Positions 44,511 through 56,600 are shown, numbered from the stretch's first letter. The stretch: DNA of 64,000 bases from Carnegiea gigantea (GCA_029747015.1 JAKOGI010000085.1:323501-387500), one strand, 5' to 3'. Translations and numbers: made by a program. The notes: generated by a model not told the origin, from the sequence alone.

Positions 44511-45178
44511 CAAAAATAGGAAGAATAATTTTGAAACCTTGGGTAGCCTAAATTATGTTGAGCTTAGTGAAGATGAGGCATTAGACGTAACCCTAAGTAA
44601 CAACAAATGAATTATTGAAATTATACTGGACAATGAATATGAAGAAAGTCAGCATGAAGAAACCAGTCATATAATGGAAAGTAGCTCGATTAGTCTTGAT
44701 GACCTTTAAGGAGAAGAGTTTGTTATAGACAATGAAAACGAAGATGTCAAAGAAGATTGGATCCTTCCTATAATCCTAAAAGACAAGATCTATAAATAGT
44801 CCATCTTTCAATTAAAAAGCAAATACGATGCAGAAAAATAGAACATTATGCTAATGGGTGCAAAAATAGGAAGAATAATTTTGAAACCTTGGGTAGCCTA
44901 AATTATGTTGAGCTTATTCAAGATGAGGCATTAGACTTAACCCTAAGTAACAACAAATGAATTGTTGAAATTATACTGGACAATGAATATGAAGAAAGTG
45001 AGCATGAAGAAACCAGTCATATGATGGAAAGTAGCTCGATTAGTCATGATGACCTTTAAGGAGAAGAGTTTGTTATAGACAATGAAAACGAAGATATCAA
45101 AGGAGATTGGGTCCTTCCTATAATCCTAAAAGACAAGATCTATGAAAAGTTCATCTTTCAATTAAAAAGCAAATACGT
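44511..45178 (+). repeat. 350-bp tandem duplication between coat protein and movement protein
   Basis: Words repeat with a fixed step of 350 bp: caaaaatagg at 44511 and 44861, then on to the start of the movement protein. The left copy begins before the solo LTR (about 43331). The copies differ at about 13 of 320 sites by eye. Both carry the same two stops (TGA in aacaaatgaatt and TAA in gacctttaagg). Confidence 0.9.
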
Positions 45179-45809
45179 GTGCAAAATAATGGAAGGAGAT
45201 ATGGAGATAAAGGATTGTGAGTATGACGTCGGAGAAGTTAATCTCATTAATTGGGAAAATATCCTTAAGCATAACAAAAACAGAAAATATAGGTATATCC
45301 ATGTCGGAACTATCCGAGTTCAAATCACTCCATTGCAATATTATGTTAAAGATATTGATCTTTATTATTTACTCTGTAACATTAGGCATACCAAGTTTAA
45401 TAATCTAATTATCATAGGGATTAAGACCAACTTATGTAATGGATCGGTAGGATTCAATTGTCGATCAAGATATTATATGAGTTCAAAAAATGAATTTGCT
45501 AAAAACTTTCTATCTCTTAAGATAAAAACAGTTGGAATAGACATGAAAAGAGGAGGATATCCATTAAGGATATCTTGAAAAATTATCTATAAATTATATA
45601 ATCCTATAGACCCAAAAACTAAGGTGACAATGATAGAAGCAGCAAAATTTGAAAGTCCTACCCCTATGCAAAAAATCCAAAGGATTAAATCCAATCCGCA
45701 TGAGATAAAGATTGATCATTCATGGATATTTAGCTTTGCCAATCCTACAAAAATTAATAAGAAAAATGTGATAAAAATGGTAAAATTACCATTAAACCTC
45801 AATTACTAA
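45177..45809 (+). pseudogene. Pararetroviral movement protein region
   Basis: An open stretch of 133 codons (45177-45578) is followed, after a stop, by continued reading to 45809. The pattern of beta-strand-rich segments (YRYIHVGTIRVQITPL, then LIIIGIKTNLCNGSVGFNC) and its place between coat protein and protease fit the 30K-type movement protein that lets plant viruses pass plasmodesmata. Upstream, the duplicated 350-bp segment carries its start. Assignment rests on pattern and position. Confidence 0.65.
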
Positions 45810-46039
45810 GAAGTATGAGTGCAAGGTCAAAATACGGAGAAGGATCTTCATCGGGAAAAGAAGAGCCTAGAAAAGATGATACAATTAGCATGACCAATGA
45901 AATGAGTAAAATGAGTTTTGAACCCGCAAGATACAGTGTAGACTGAAGTATGAATTTAGATAGAAAGGTCATTGAATACAAAACAAGTACTGTTGGTGAA
46001 CCAATTTGTGAAAATGAATTAATCAAAAACATGACTATG

Positions 46040-46460
46040 GAGATTTGAGGCTACAAATTCAAATCCTAATAGCATCCATATCCCGATAAGGGTCTATTTA
46101 GAGGGATATGATAAATATGAATTGTGCGCTTACATAGATAGTGGTTATTCTGTATACTTTAGAAAAAGATCATTTTTTTCAGAGTTTATGTGGAAAAAAG
46201 CCAAAAATCTTTTACAAGTAAGGATAGCTGATATTTGCATTATGAGCCATAATGAAGCAATAGAAGGGTAATCCATAGAATTAGGAGGAGTCCAATGCAT
46301 TATACCAGTTCTATGGGCTACTGATAAACCCTGTCATGATATGATTATTGAAAATAGTTTTCAGATATTATATTTTTCAAGCACACAGACCATAAATCAG
46401 ATAATATTCACAATTAATGATCACTCAGTTCCAATTGAAAAATTAAGCAGGGCTTAGACT
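46040..46460 (+). pseudogene. Pararetroviral aspartic protease region
   Basis: The motif CAYIDSG at about 46128-46145 has the D-S-G of a retroviral-type aspartic protease. It is followed by RKRSFF and a hydrophobic block. It sits directly upstream of RT, its normal position. Stops interrupt it, for example near 46271 and 46457. Confidence 0.7.
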
Positions 46461-46689
46461 CATCAGAAAATTAAGTTTACAAGCAGCCAACGTGGTGAGA
46501 AGGTAATGTCTACACAACGAAAAGTAGCATTGATAATCTCATTGCTTGAGTTATCTATTAAAGAGCATATTGTTGGACAACAAGAAAAATTATGCAAAGA
46601 ACTCTACTCTGATAATCCTCTAAAATTTTAGGATTAAGATAAAACATTTGCTAAAATCACTTTATTAAATCCCAACACTATTATTCGAG

Positions 46690-47940
46690 TTAAACAAATG
46701 GTGTATACATACCAGGACATCCATGAGTTTAATAAACAAATCAAACAACTTCTGGATAAAGAATTAATCAGGAATAACAAAAGTTCTCACACCAGTCCCG
46801 TCTTCATGGTAAGAAATCATGTAGAAGAAAAAAAAGGAAAAGAAGGAATGGTGACCAATTACAAAAAACTTAATGATAATACTGTCTTTGATGGTTATTA
46901 TATTTCTAACAAAACAGTCATTTTCAATAGAATTCAAGAGCCTCTTGGTTCTTAAAAATGGACTGCAAAAGTGGATATTGGCAGATTAAAATGGATTAGA
47001 AAAGCATTCCTTTAACTGCATCTAGTGCCTCTCAAAGACATTATGAATGGATAGTAATACCATTTGATCTTAAAAATACACCTCAAAAATTCCAAAGAAA
47101 AATGGATAATATCTTCAAAGACCTTAATTACTGCTGTTTAGTTTACATCGATGATATCCTTGTTTTTTCTAAAACCATAGAACAACACAAAGATGATGTC
47201 TTAGCTGTCACCCCAAAGATGCATTGATCATGGTATTATACTTGGTAAGAATAAGTGCATTTATGCTGAATAAAAAATTAAGTTCTTAAGCTTAGAGATA
47301 AAAGTTGGATAAATTATCCTACAGCAGCATATTCTGGAAAAAAATAAAAAATTTTCTTGGAAAGATTGAAGATAGGAAGCAACTAAAAAGGTTTCTAGGA
47401 TGCCATACCTATGCTTCAGATTTCATTAAAGACCTAGCTAAACTAAGAAAATTGTTGCAGTAGAAGCTCAAAAAAGAAGTAAATTAAACATGGATCACCA
47501 ATAATGCAAATGTTGTTCAAAACCACAAAAAGATATGTAAAAATCTTCCTATTCTTAATTTGCCTAATGAAGCAGATGACTTAGTTCTTGAGATAGATGC
47601 CAGCAATGAGCATTGGAGCACAGTACTCAAAATCAAAGAAGGCGAAAAACTCTGCAAATATTGTAGTGGAAGTTTTAATTAGGCAGAATGCAACTATCCT
47701 ATAATAGAAAAAGAAATCCTTACAGTTGTAAGAGGAATTGAAAAGTTCCTAATCTTTTTAGTCCCAAGACCTTTTCTTATTCGAACTAATTACAAAGGAA
47801 TACTTGGTTTTGTGAAAAAGAATTTCTCAAATATGCAAGTGCAAGGGTGACTCCTGCGTTAGCAATTATGACTTAATCAGTTTTCCTTCTTTATTGAACG
47901 TATACAACGAATGAAAAACTCTCTGACAGATAGTTTAACT
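46690..47940 (+). pseudogene. Pararetroviral reverse transcriptase and RNase H
   Basis: The RT fingers and palm are recognisable: HEFNKQIKQLLDKELIRNN and MVTNYKKLND (46698-46955), and after frame changes the active site YIDDILVFS (about 47144-47170). The connection and RNase H follow, with LEIDAS (about 47587-47604), KEILTV and a late SLTREL. RT copies pregenomic RNA to DNA, and RNase H removes the RNA. The YIDD catalytic residues persist, but several stops and frameshifts (46955, about 47010, 47225, 47270, 47460) break the frame. Confidence 0.85.
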
Positions 47941-47953
47941 CGAGAGCTCACCA

Positions 47954-48956
47954 ATGGTGATCATCAGAGCAGAACTCCTGCTAGAAAAGGAGGAAATCCT
48001 TAACGAGATGTCATTACTACTAGAACCAGTTACTCCTTTTAGTAAAGTCCTTGCTGATAATTTAGAATTCCATACAAAAACTAGATCATGTTTTGGTCTA
48101 CTATCTTCAGCCTATCTAATAGCTCAAAGATTTTCCATTCTAGAGTTACAAGTTAATTACCTAAGATGTCCTTATGATATCCAAGAATAAATAAGTTCTT
48201 ATGTTCAAGAAAATTGGTTCAATGAGTGGTATGGTGCCTGTATTGACTGTTATCATCATTATTCGTATGATATTTGGGAGTCTTGGAGTACAAGGATCTA
48301 CTTTCCTGATAACTCTGGAGTTGGTGGTGTTAACTTCCTAACAAATTCAATCTCTCCAAATGACCCCATCATTAAAGCCTAGGAATACGTGATGGTACAT
48401 TACTTTATGGAAATCTCGGATCCAAAATACCCATTTTTTTGAAACTTAACCAAGTTGCAATAATGCATGTTTAAAAGAATCCATTGGATTCCAACATCTC
48501 TTGATGGTCCAATAAAAATTCCAAATAATCGATGTTAGTATGTGGAGGTATATTGTGCATTAATCGAGTATGAAATTGGAAAGGCGAAACCAGACAGCCC
48601 ATTATCTTGTTCAAATTGTTAATTACAACGATCTCTATAGTCAACGGCAAGGATGGGTTCCAGATCGACAAGAAATAGTTGCTAATCATACTTTAGGAAG
48701 AGCCATCGGTTTTTACAACATTTATCATCAAAGTTGGGTATTAATTGAACAAGGAAAAACATTAATATATTGTGGAAACACTACTTTCGGCTACGACAAT
48801 GAGTTGAAAGAATATATGAAGGTGGAAGGAGCGGTTTTAAAAGATATTTTTGATTATCTCTTTGATGTTGGAGTTGGAAAGTTCTTATCAGAAAAAGAAA
48901 AAAAAATATCTTCTCGAATTATCTGTGAAATGGGATCCAGAGCATCTTTAGTATGA
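47954..48956 (+). pseudogene. Unidentified ORF region at the 3' end of the pararetrovirus
   Basis: Two open stretches (47954-48190 and 48570-48956, the latter 128 codons) are separated by broken frames. The second contains QGWVPDRQEIVANHTLGRAI and RAIGFYNIYHQSWVLIEQGK. I do not recognise a domain. By position it corresponds to the region that follows RNase H in caulimovirids, where some genera carry a translation transactivator; that is inference only. Confidence 0.4.
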
Positions 48957-49097
48957 TAAAGATTTTGATAATTATCCAGATAATGATGCTCTGGAAGATA
49001 TAATTAGAGTTGAAGGCATGTAGAATCTCAATAATGATGACTAGTCTTGTCATCATTAAAAGCTCTGAAAAGTGGTTGCTCTATTATTGTGCTATTT

Positions 49098-49222
49098 TGA
49101 CAAGTGTCAGGTCTGTAAAATAAGGTAGTCTACTGTAGCCATGTGAATGTATAGCAATGTGAAAAATCAATGTGTACTATAGCCAATAGGGCATCCTATT
49201 TATCCCTTTCCCCTCTATAAAA
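49098..49222 (+). promoter_or_regulatory. Pararetroviral promoter: palindrome and TATA box
   Basis: TATAAAA at 49216-49222 lies in a near-palindrome (cctctataaaaagagagg), following a CT-rich stretch. A perfect 12-bp palindrome TGACAAGTGTCA lies at 49098-49109, about 107 bp upstream. This is the expected location of the pregenomic RNA promoter, after the last gene and before the leader. Transcription would start near 49245-49250. Confidence 0.65.
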
Positions 49223-49260
49223 AGAGAGGTCAAGTGTTGAGTAGGGACACAGTCATTTGA

Positions 49261-50534
49261 GCATTCTTGAGCATAAGAGAAGTTGGGATTTTTCATTTTT
49301 CTATGAGCAAGCATCTATAATGATCTTAACTTGAGTCCCCCTTCAAGCTTTCCATTGTAAATATTTCCATTTTTAAGTTTTCAGTAAAAGAAGTTTTCCA
49401 ATAGAAAACGTTATTCAATTGAATCTTATGTTTCAAATATTATAATTTGTTGATTAAAGTCTCACTATCCTTTAAAATACTTAAAACTTGATTAGTGACT
49501 ACGGTCTAAGGTAGGAAACAAAACAAATCTGTGCTATGTCTAATCTGAGGAAGGTGGGGTTGAGATTAACAATCTCCGTAAACTGGAAGGTAGAGGAACG
49601 CCAGAGTCCAGTGCCGACTAAGTTCAGATAATGGTCAAAACTCTCTAATTAAGTTTTAATTATTTTGCAAAGTATGGCAGACGTTAATCACAGAAAATAT
49701 AATATGTATGATATAAGTAGTAGATTGTGATAACTAGTACTAGTGAAGTCATTATAAGAAGTTTAATCAGTTAAAACAAGCACATTTTTTGAAGAAACCC
49801 CAAAAAACAGCTTATTTACCTGGTTTTCCTATTCCAGGGACTATTTTGCAATTTCTAAAAGTTTAAGGACTAAAATAATAAGAAAAAGGACCTAAAAATT
49901 AGTTACCTAAAAATATAAGGTACCCTAAATTAGATCTCAAATTATAGGGGCCTAAAAATAGTTACCAAAGAACTTAGCCTCCTAAGAGTCACTTATTGGA
50001 GGAATGATAATTATTTGTAGGAAGGAAAGGAAAACTACACGAGAGAGTTTTGGGCTAGCATAAAGGGTTTTTGGAATGTTCGAGTGATTTATTAAACAGA
50101 AACTTGATGACAATTTTATTTGATCTAATTAAAATGGAAGTTGACCTGGTCAATGAGTCATTTGGTTCGGGTATGAATCAGGTTAAATTTGAGTCAGATT
50201 ATATTTTGGATCAAGCGACATATTGGGCGGTTCGATTTGGGTGAGGTGAATTTCAGTTCGGGTCAGCTTCGTACAAATCGATTTTTTATTCAATAAGATT
50301 GTCATGCAAAAATAAGCAAATTTATAAGAAATTTCATGTCAACTATGGTTCAGTTCAAGTCAATTCGGGTTTTGGGTCTACTTTTGGGTGACTATTTATC
50401 AGATGTCAGGTTAGCTATGTGCCCGGATCGTTCGGTTCGGCTTTTAAGTCACGGGTCAGTTTTGCCATATTTGAATGAAAGTCGACTGGATTGAGCATCA
50501 GATCATAAGAGTCACATGCTAATTATCAGATAGG
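49261..50534. other. Possible viral leader remnant and intergenic DNA
   Basis: The first part (to about 49700) may be pararetroviral leader but has no confirmed feature. The part from about 50140 to 50470 is built of degenerate ggttcggg/gggtcag words. No gene is seen. Confidence 0.35.
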
Positions 50535-50539
50535 TTTTT

Positions 50540-53020
50540 TGTAAGACCCCAAATTTCTGCTTCATTCTTTATTACTAATATTAATCTATGTGGCAGCAGA
50601 AAACCTAAATAGGGTGTTACCACCATATTTCCTTCATGGGAATACCAGGCTGAGTATCAGTCAAAACATTAAAGCAAAAGATTCCTCGAATAATACCTTA
50701 GTTTAAAAATTCCAACCACAATTATAGCAACGACTAAGCTAAAACAAAATCCATTACAAATTCTTCCCCAAAACAACTACTTTGATCCAAACTATAACTT
50801 AAACAATAGAGCCTCGCTCTAACTTTACGTCCCCATCTCCATGTGCATACACTTCCCCTGAAAACAAAATATTTTACGAAAATGAGATAAACTCAATAAC
50901 AAATACCCCCAACAGTAAAGGTACACACACAAATTCACTTTAAAATATTTTAGGGGTGGGGGAAACACACAAGTGATTTAGATAATCCACATTCTTACAA
51001 AAGCAATTAAGTACTCCTCGTTTAATCAGTTTCAGTTTTTCAAGGGTGAGCGACCCTACTGGGTCTCAAGGCTTGCCCTTAGGTCGAGAGCAACCGTTTA
51101 ACTATAACCTAGCCTACCGTCACTCGGACGGTTACCACTTAAGTAACCCTGGCCTACTGCCTCAATGCACGGTTACCTCTAACCTGGCCCACGTCCGTCC
51201 ATAATGAGGCACGTGGTTGCTCACATGCATGCACTATATTCAGGGAAGGCTAATGGCCTTTGAATCACAAAAAGCAAGAATTCCTCAACCTCATCCACCC
51301 AGTCGGTCATTACATGTTCAAATTAATAATATCCTTCTGTCCACATGAACAGTCCAAACCTGACCCATTCTGATCTTAACTATTCAATTTTATTTTTGCA
51401 ACTTAACCAACCTCCAACCCACACATTCACTGATTTAATAAAACAATAAAGATGCAAATCATAAGGGGAAATCGCATCACACACATACGGTACAAACAGA
51501 ACACATTCAAATATTTCTTCAACATAAACACAATTCACATTTTTGAAGCACATTCGGGGAAGGGTTAGCGCATGCTTGTTACCTCGTAGTCTGTAACTTA
51601 CGGGCTCAATTTTCTTTAACTTGGCCTAGATATCTGCACCTGGATTCGAACAACACCCGTATTTTAGCCTCCAAACTGTACGAAACACATCCCCCTTATC
51701 CTTAGTCTAGATTAATTTTTCTATGATTTTTCAATCACTTTAGAAATTTCAAGTTATAGTCAGTCCCGGTTCCAGTTTAGGTCAGAATCTGGAATTAACT
51801 TCCAGAGTTCATGTATCGGGTTCCAGACGTCGAAACTCAAACTTTTTGCCCATTCTAGAAAGGTTAGTCCATCTCCCAAAAAGTCCTATGTTTGGTGTTT
51901 TCCAAAAATCTGTCCAACATTAGGTCAATTTTCTCAAAGAACCTACGTTGTCACTGGCTGCCCAGATCTATATAGCCCTTGGTAGATCGGTCATAACTTA
52001 GCCAATACAACTATGATTTTCTTGATTCAAAAACCATATTACTCTGCACATTCTGACCTATCTACCACAAAATGTTCATGAGTTTTGGACTACTATAACA
52101 CTATAGGTCAAATTTTAAAAATAGGGTACGTTTGGCCCCTAATCAGTGGCATTTTGCCCACTTTGTCCCTTATCAAACGCGTTCTTTTCGGTTCGATTTT
52201 CCCCTACGTCGAGTCACCCAATTACCCACACCCACACTCATGATTTCTAAGCCCTTACTAACCCAAATCAAGCCAAAGATCGAAACTTTATTCAATAAAA
52301 AACAAAAAAGTAGCTAAACTTACCTTAAGTCGGTTTTTGAAATGAGGTGCTGGAGTCCTTTCCTACTCCCAAATCCAAGGCTGAAAATTTAAACTTCATG
52401 TTAGAAAAATCATAATTTGATCATGGGCTTGCAAAGATTAAAGAAAAAACAAGATGAAATTTCAAGCTTTGATGCATTGGGTGCATGGGGTAGGGTTTAG
52501 CATCCATGTGTTATCACTCACCAGACAACAGGGGGGCGGTGGTGGTGCTTGGCGGTGTTAGCAGCTGGGGCTGCTGGGGGTTGTGCGGTGCAACAACGGT
52601 GATGGGGTGAGTTAGAGAGGGAGTAGAAAGAGAGCACGAAGGGGGGAAGAGAGACAGTGGCAAGCCAGAGAGAGAGAGCACGAAGAGAGAGAAAGTGTGC
52701 GTGGGCTGAGGGGTGGCTGCCACTAGGGTGTAGGTGGAGGGGGCTCGGCTGGGCTAAGGTTTTTGTGGGGGGACCGTGTGGGCTAGGGAGAGAGGGAGGG
52801 GAGTTAGAGTAGGGGAGGGACACATAGGGTTAGGTTAATCTGGGATGGAAAATTAATCAATTTCAAAAATAAAAGTTGGAGGGAAAGGTAAATAATTTTA
52901 ACAAAATAAAAGTAAAGAAAATCCCTTTTTTTTAAAGCTTGGCTTGACTTAAACCATAAGTCTTAGGTTAGTCTATAACAACAGTAATTCGATCCGCAAT
53001 TGAATTTTCGGGGTTTTACA
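50540..53020 (-). repeat. Chromovirus 3' LTR
   Basis: On the minus strand it starts TGTAAAACCCC and ends GGGGTCTTACA. It contains a G-rich/GA-rich block (52513-52810) that encodes low-complexity frames only. Confidence 0.95.
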
Positions 53021-53033
53021 TACTACCCCACTT
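53021..53033 (-). other. Chromovirus polypurine tract
   Basis: On the minus strand AAGTGGGGTAGTA sits directly before the LTR start TGTAAAAC. A second, mutated copy lies 91 bp further inside (53112-53124). Confidence 0.85.
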
Positions 53034-53149
53034 AAGAAATTTTTGTCCCTGAAACTTAGACAAATTGCAACATATTCCACCATCATGAAAATGAATTTTG
53101 AGGATTTTAGATACTACTTCACTTAAAAAAGTTTCGTCCCCGAAACTTA

Positions 53150-54590
53150 TATGCATCTGATGAAAATAGGTGAGGGTATTTGGCTCACATCTCCTGCTCT
53201 AATTCCCAGGTTGCTTCTAACATCTCGTGGTTGGCCCAGAGGACTCTCACCAAAGGCACTATTTTTCTACGGAGTTGCTTTGCCCTTTGATCCAGAATTT
53301 CCACAGGTTGTTCCTCATATGATTGCTCTTCTTGAAGCTGTATCTGGTTGGGCTCGATTGCATATGAGGGATCCGAGATGTACTTTCATAGTTGAGATAT
53401 GTGAAACACATTATGCACCATCGGGAGCTCTAGTGATAGTTCTTAGCGATACACTACTTCTCCAACTCTTTGTAAAACTGGGTATGGCCTGGTGTACATT
53501 GGGCTAAGCTTTCTTGCCATACTGAATTGTGCGATTCCCTTGGTTAGGGATACATTGAGAAATACCTGATCTTCCGCTTGAAATTTTAACGGCCTACGTC
53601 TTCAGTCAGCGTAACTCTTCTAGCGACTCTGAGCAACTCTTATCCATTTCTGAATCACCTAAATCTTATCCGTAGTAGCTTGGTCCAATGGTTAGGGCCT
53701 CATCGATTTCTTGCCAACAAGCTGAAGTTCTGCACCTTCGTTAATATAGCGCCTCGTACGGGGCTATCCCAATACTCGTATGATAACTGTTGTTGTAAGA
53801 GAATTCGATTAGTGCCAGCTGTTCATCCCATGCTTTGTTGAAGTCCAAGGCACAAGCCCTTAGCATGTCTTCTAGTGTCTGAATGGTTTGCTTCGTTTGC
53901 CCGTCCGTAGTCGGGTGAAAAGTAGTACTGAAATGTCACAATGTTCCGAATGCCTCCTGCAACTTTTGCCAAAAATCCGATTGAAACCTAGTGTCTCGAT
54001 TCTACACTATAGAACTGGGTACTCTGTATAGTCTAACTATCTCCTTAAGATATGCTTGGGCTAGTTGGTCTAGAGTCCAGGTATTTCTTATGGTTATGAA
54101 ATTTACCGTTTTAGTGAGCCTATCCACTCCTTGGGGTGCGACCCTTCACCGGACCCTGTGTGAATGCGGGATGCTTGAGCACCGGGCTGCGCCTTAATGA
54201 ACCTATCCACTATTACCCAGATTGCGTTATTCTTCCTCTAAATCAGAGGTAAGCCTACTACAAAATTCATGGATACTGAATCCACTTCCACTCAGGGATG
54301 TCCAACGGCCGCACAAGTCCTACTGGTCGTTGGTGTTCAATCTTTACTCTTTGATAGGTTAGGTGCTTCGCCACATAGTTAGTTACCTCTTGCTTCATGT
54401 TGCTCCACCAGAACATCTGCTTCATATCCTTATACAATTTATTTCCCCCTGGGTGTACAAAGTGTGGAGTATTGTGACCTTCATTCAGAATCTTCTTTTT
54501 ACGTTCCTCTACTGCAGGGACACACACCCGATTATAGAACCTTATTGTATCGTCCTTATAGACCATGAACCCGGGCGCTTTCTTCACTAA
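53150..54590 (-). pseudogene. Chromovirus integrase and chromodomain-like end
   Basis: The N-terminal zinc region is open (54587-54267): HNTPHFVHPGGNKLYKDMKQ and FWWSNMKQEV, but the two zinc-binding cysteines are lost (HLTYQ where CLTCQ is usual). The catalytic core (53500-54260) is heavily broken. The C-terminal part (about 53160-53400) keeps YEEQPVEILDQRAKQLRRK and LVRVLWANHEMLEATWELE, the chromodomain-related block of Tekay/Del-type chromoviruses that targets integration to heterochromatin. Confidence 0.8.
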
Positions 54591-54725
54591 TATCTCCTCC
54601 CCAATCCATTTCAGTTGAGGGTCCGCAGCCTGTGCTGCACGAATTTCCTCTATAAGGATTGGCTACGCTTCTATAGCGTAGAGCATAGACTTGGTTTCTG
54701 GGGTGATTATGTTAAGCTCTATCTT

Positions 54726-55340
54726 TCAGAACTCCTTACACAAGTCGATAGGTAACTTGAACAGGCAGTTTAGGATTGGGTACAGTCGGCAATTCAAGGC
54801 ATCTACCCCTACATTTGCCTTTCCTGGGTTATATTGAAAGTGGACGTCGTAGTCCTTTAGCAATTCTGACCACCTTTTCTGCCTCAGATTGAGGTCCTTA
54901 TGCGAGAAGAGGTATTTTAGGCTTTGGTGGTCAGTGAAAATCTCGCAATGTACCCCGTGCCTCCAAATCTTTAGTGCGAACACGACGACTGCTAACTCTA
55001 GATTGTGGGTTGGTAGTTCCGCTTGTGAGTCTTTAGTTGTCACGAGGCATAAGCTATAATACGACTCTCCTGCATTAGCATGCACCCCAGCCCATTTCTT
55101 AACGCATCACTATACACCACAAAGTCCTTATCACTAGTGGGTAAGACTAATGTAGGCGCACTTGTCAGTTTTTTCTTAAGTTCTTGGAAGGCTTCCTCAC
55201 AACGCTCTGTCCATTCATACTTAGTGACCTTCACTATCATGTCGGTGAGTGGGGTGGTGATCTTTGAGAAGTTCTGAACAAACCTACGATAGTACCCTAC
55301 CAACCCTAAGAAACTCCTCACTTCTGTTGGGTTCTCAGGG
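54726..55340 (-). pseudogene. Chromovirus RNase H
   Basis: Block 55321-55040 has MRSFLGLVGYYRRFVQNFSK and [16 protein letters not shown] (catalytic D). Block 55085-54726 continues with [30 protein letters not shown] and the final DALNCRL. The two are in different frames. Confidence 0.9.
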
Positions 55341-55361
55341 TTCGGCCATTTATTATGGCTT

Positions 55362-55979
55362 CTATCTTCTGAGGGTCCATAGACACTCCCTTATTAGACA
55401 CTGCGTGCCCCAAAAATGCCACTTGCGGCAACCAAAACTCACACTTGTTAACTTGGCATACAACTCATTCTTCCTTAGCACCTTTAGAACGGTCCTCAAG
55501 TGTTGGGTGTGTTCCTCTGGAGTCCTGGAGTAAACCAGTATGTCATCTATAAACACCACTATAAACTGATCCAAGTAAGGTTTGAAGGCTCTATTCATAA
55601 GATCCATGAATGCTGCTGGGAAGTTTGTGAGCCCAAAGGACATCACTACAAACTCATAATGCATATAAGGGGTATGGAACACAGTTTTAGGTATGTCTTC
55701 ATCCTTGATCCAGAGTTGATGGTACTCCGAACGAAGGTCTATCTTTGCGAAGGTCCCCGCACCTCTGAGTTGGTCAAAGAGGCCGTCTATTATGGGCAAA
55801 GGGTAACAGTTCTTGACTATTATCTTATTCAATTTCCTGTAGTCTATGCACAATCTTAGGTTTCCATCCTTCTTTTTCATGAACAATGCTCCCCATGGAG
55901 ACATACTAGGTCGGATATACCCCTTTTCTAACAGCTTATCCGGCTGTGTCTTTAACTCCTTAAGTTCCACCGGTGCCAT
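55362..55979 (-). pseudogene. Chromovirus reverse transcriptase
   Basis: A 205-codon open block starts [10 protein letters not shown] and shows [42 protein letters not shown] and the active site FIDDILVYS. All core RT motifs are visible. Frameshifts bound it on both sides. Confidence 0.92.
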
Positions 55980-56600
55980 TCGATAGGTTGTCTTAGAGAT
56001 GGGGTGGCTCCAGGTATCAAATCAATACAGAACTCTACTTCTTTAAGGGGTGGCATACCGGAAATCTCCTCTGGGAATACATCCGAGAATTCCCACAACA
56101 CTGGAATGTCTTTGAGGGAGGATTCAATAGCCTTGGTTTTCATTACATTACATAAGAATCCCTCGTATCCTCTTCCTAAAATCTTGCTGGCTTTCATTAC
56201 AGTAATCAGCTTTACTCCAGGTATTGAGACCTTCCCTTTGTGTACTCCTTTCTTCCTATTGGGCCCTCTTAGGGTGATTCTTTGTTTTGGATAGTCTATC
56301 TGAGCCTGATATTTTGCTAACCAACCCATCCCGAGGATGAACCTAAAATCAGTCAACTAAAACCTATAAAAGTCAGCCAGGAACTCGTGTTCATACATCC
56401 TAATAGGGCAGTTCTCATATAATTCCTCGCACTTCACAGTCTTCCCATTAAGGATAATCACAGACAGTAGTGTACGGGTCGGAACTAACCCTAGTGTCTT
56501 AACTAGTTTAATAGAAATAAAATAGTGTGGAGCACCGAATCAAGCAAGACATCTACTGGTTGAGCTTGGATAGAGAATGCACCAGTGACAACATTCGGAG
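55952..56600 (-). pseudogene. Chromovirus protease region
   Basis: PVDVLLDSV at about 56530-56570 corresponds to the protease D-S-G, with the Gly changed to Val. The following open block (56356-55952) has FILGMGWLAKYQAQIDYPKQ and a link into RT (SDVFPEEISGMPPLKEVEF). The frame shifts near 55970. Confidence 0.8.

Larger units (their letters stand above)
40809..49260 (+). mobile_element. Endogenous pararetrovirus (Caulimoviridae), decayed, nearly full-length
   Basis: In order, the + strand carries a tRNA-Met primer site, coat protein ending in a zinc knuckle, movement protein, aspartic protease, RT with YIDD, RNase H, a further ORF region and a TATA promoter. This is the gene set of a plant pararetrovirus, and there are no LTRs. 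Coat protein upstream of movement protein is the arrangement I associate with Cavemovirus and Solendovirus. All genes have stops and frame changes. A MITE-like element, a solo LTR and a 350-bp duplication interrupt it, leaving roughly 6.2 kb of viral sequence. Both outer edges are uncertain; leader sequence may continue past 49260. Confidence 0.87.

Noticed and set aside
53151..53507. Plus-strand open frame of 118 codons
   Set aside because: Complement of the chromodomain-like end of the chromovirus integrase.
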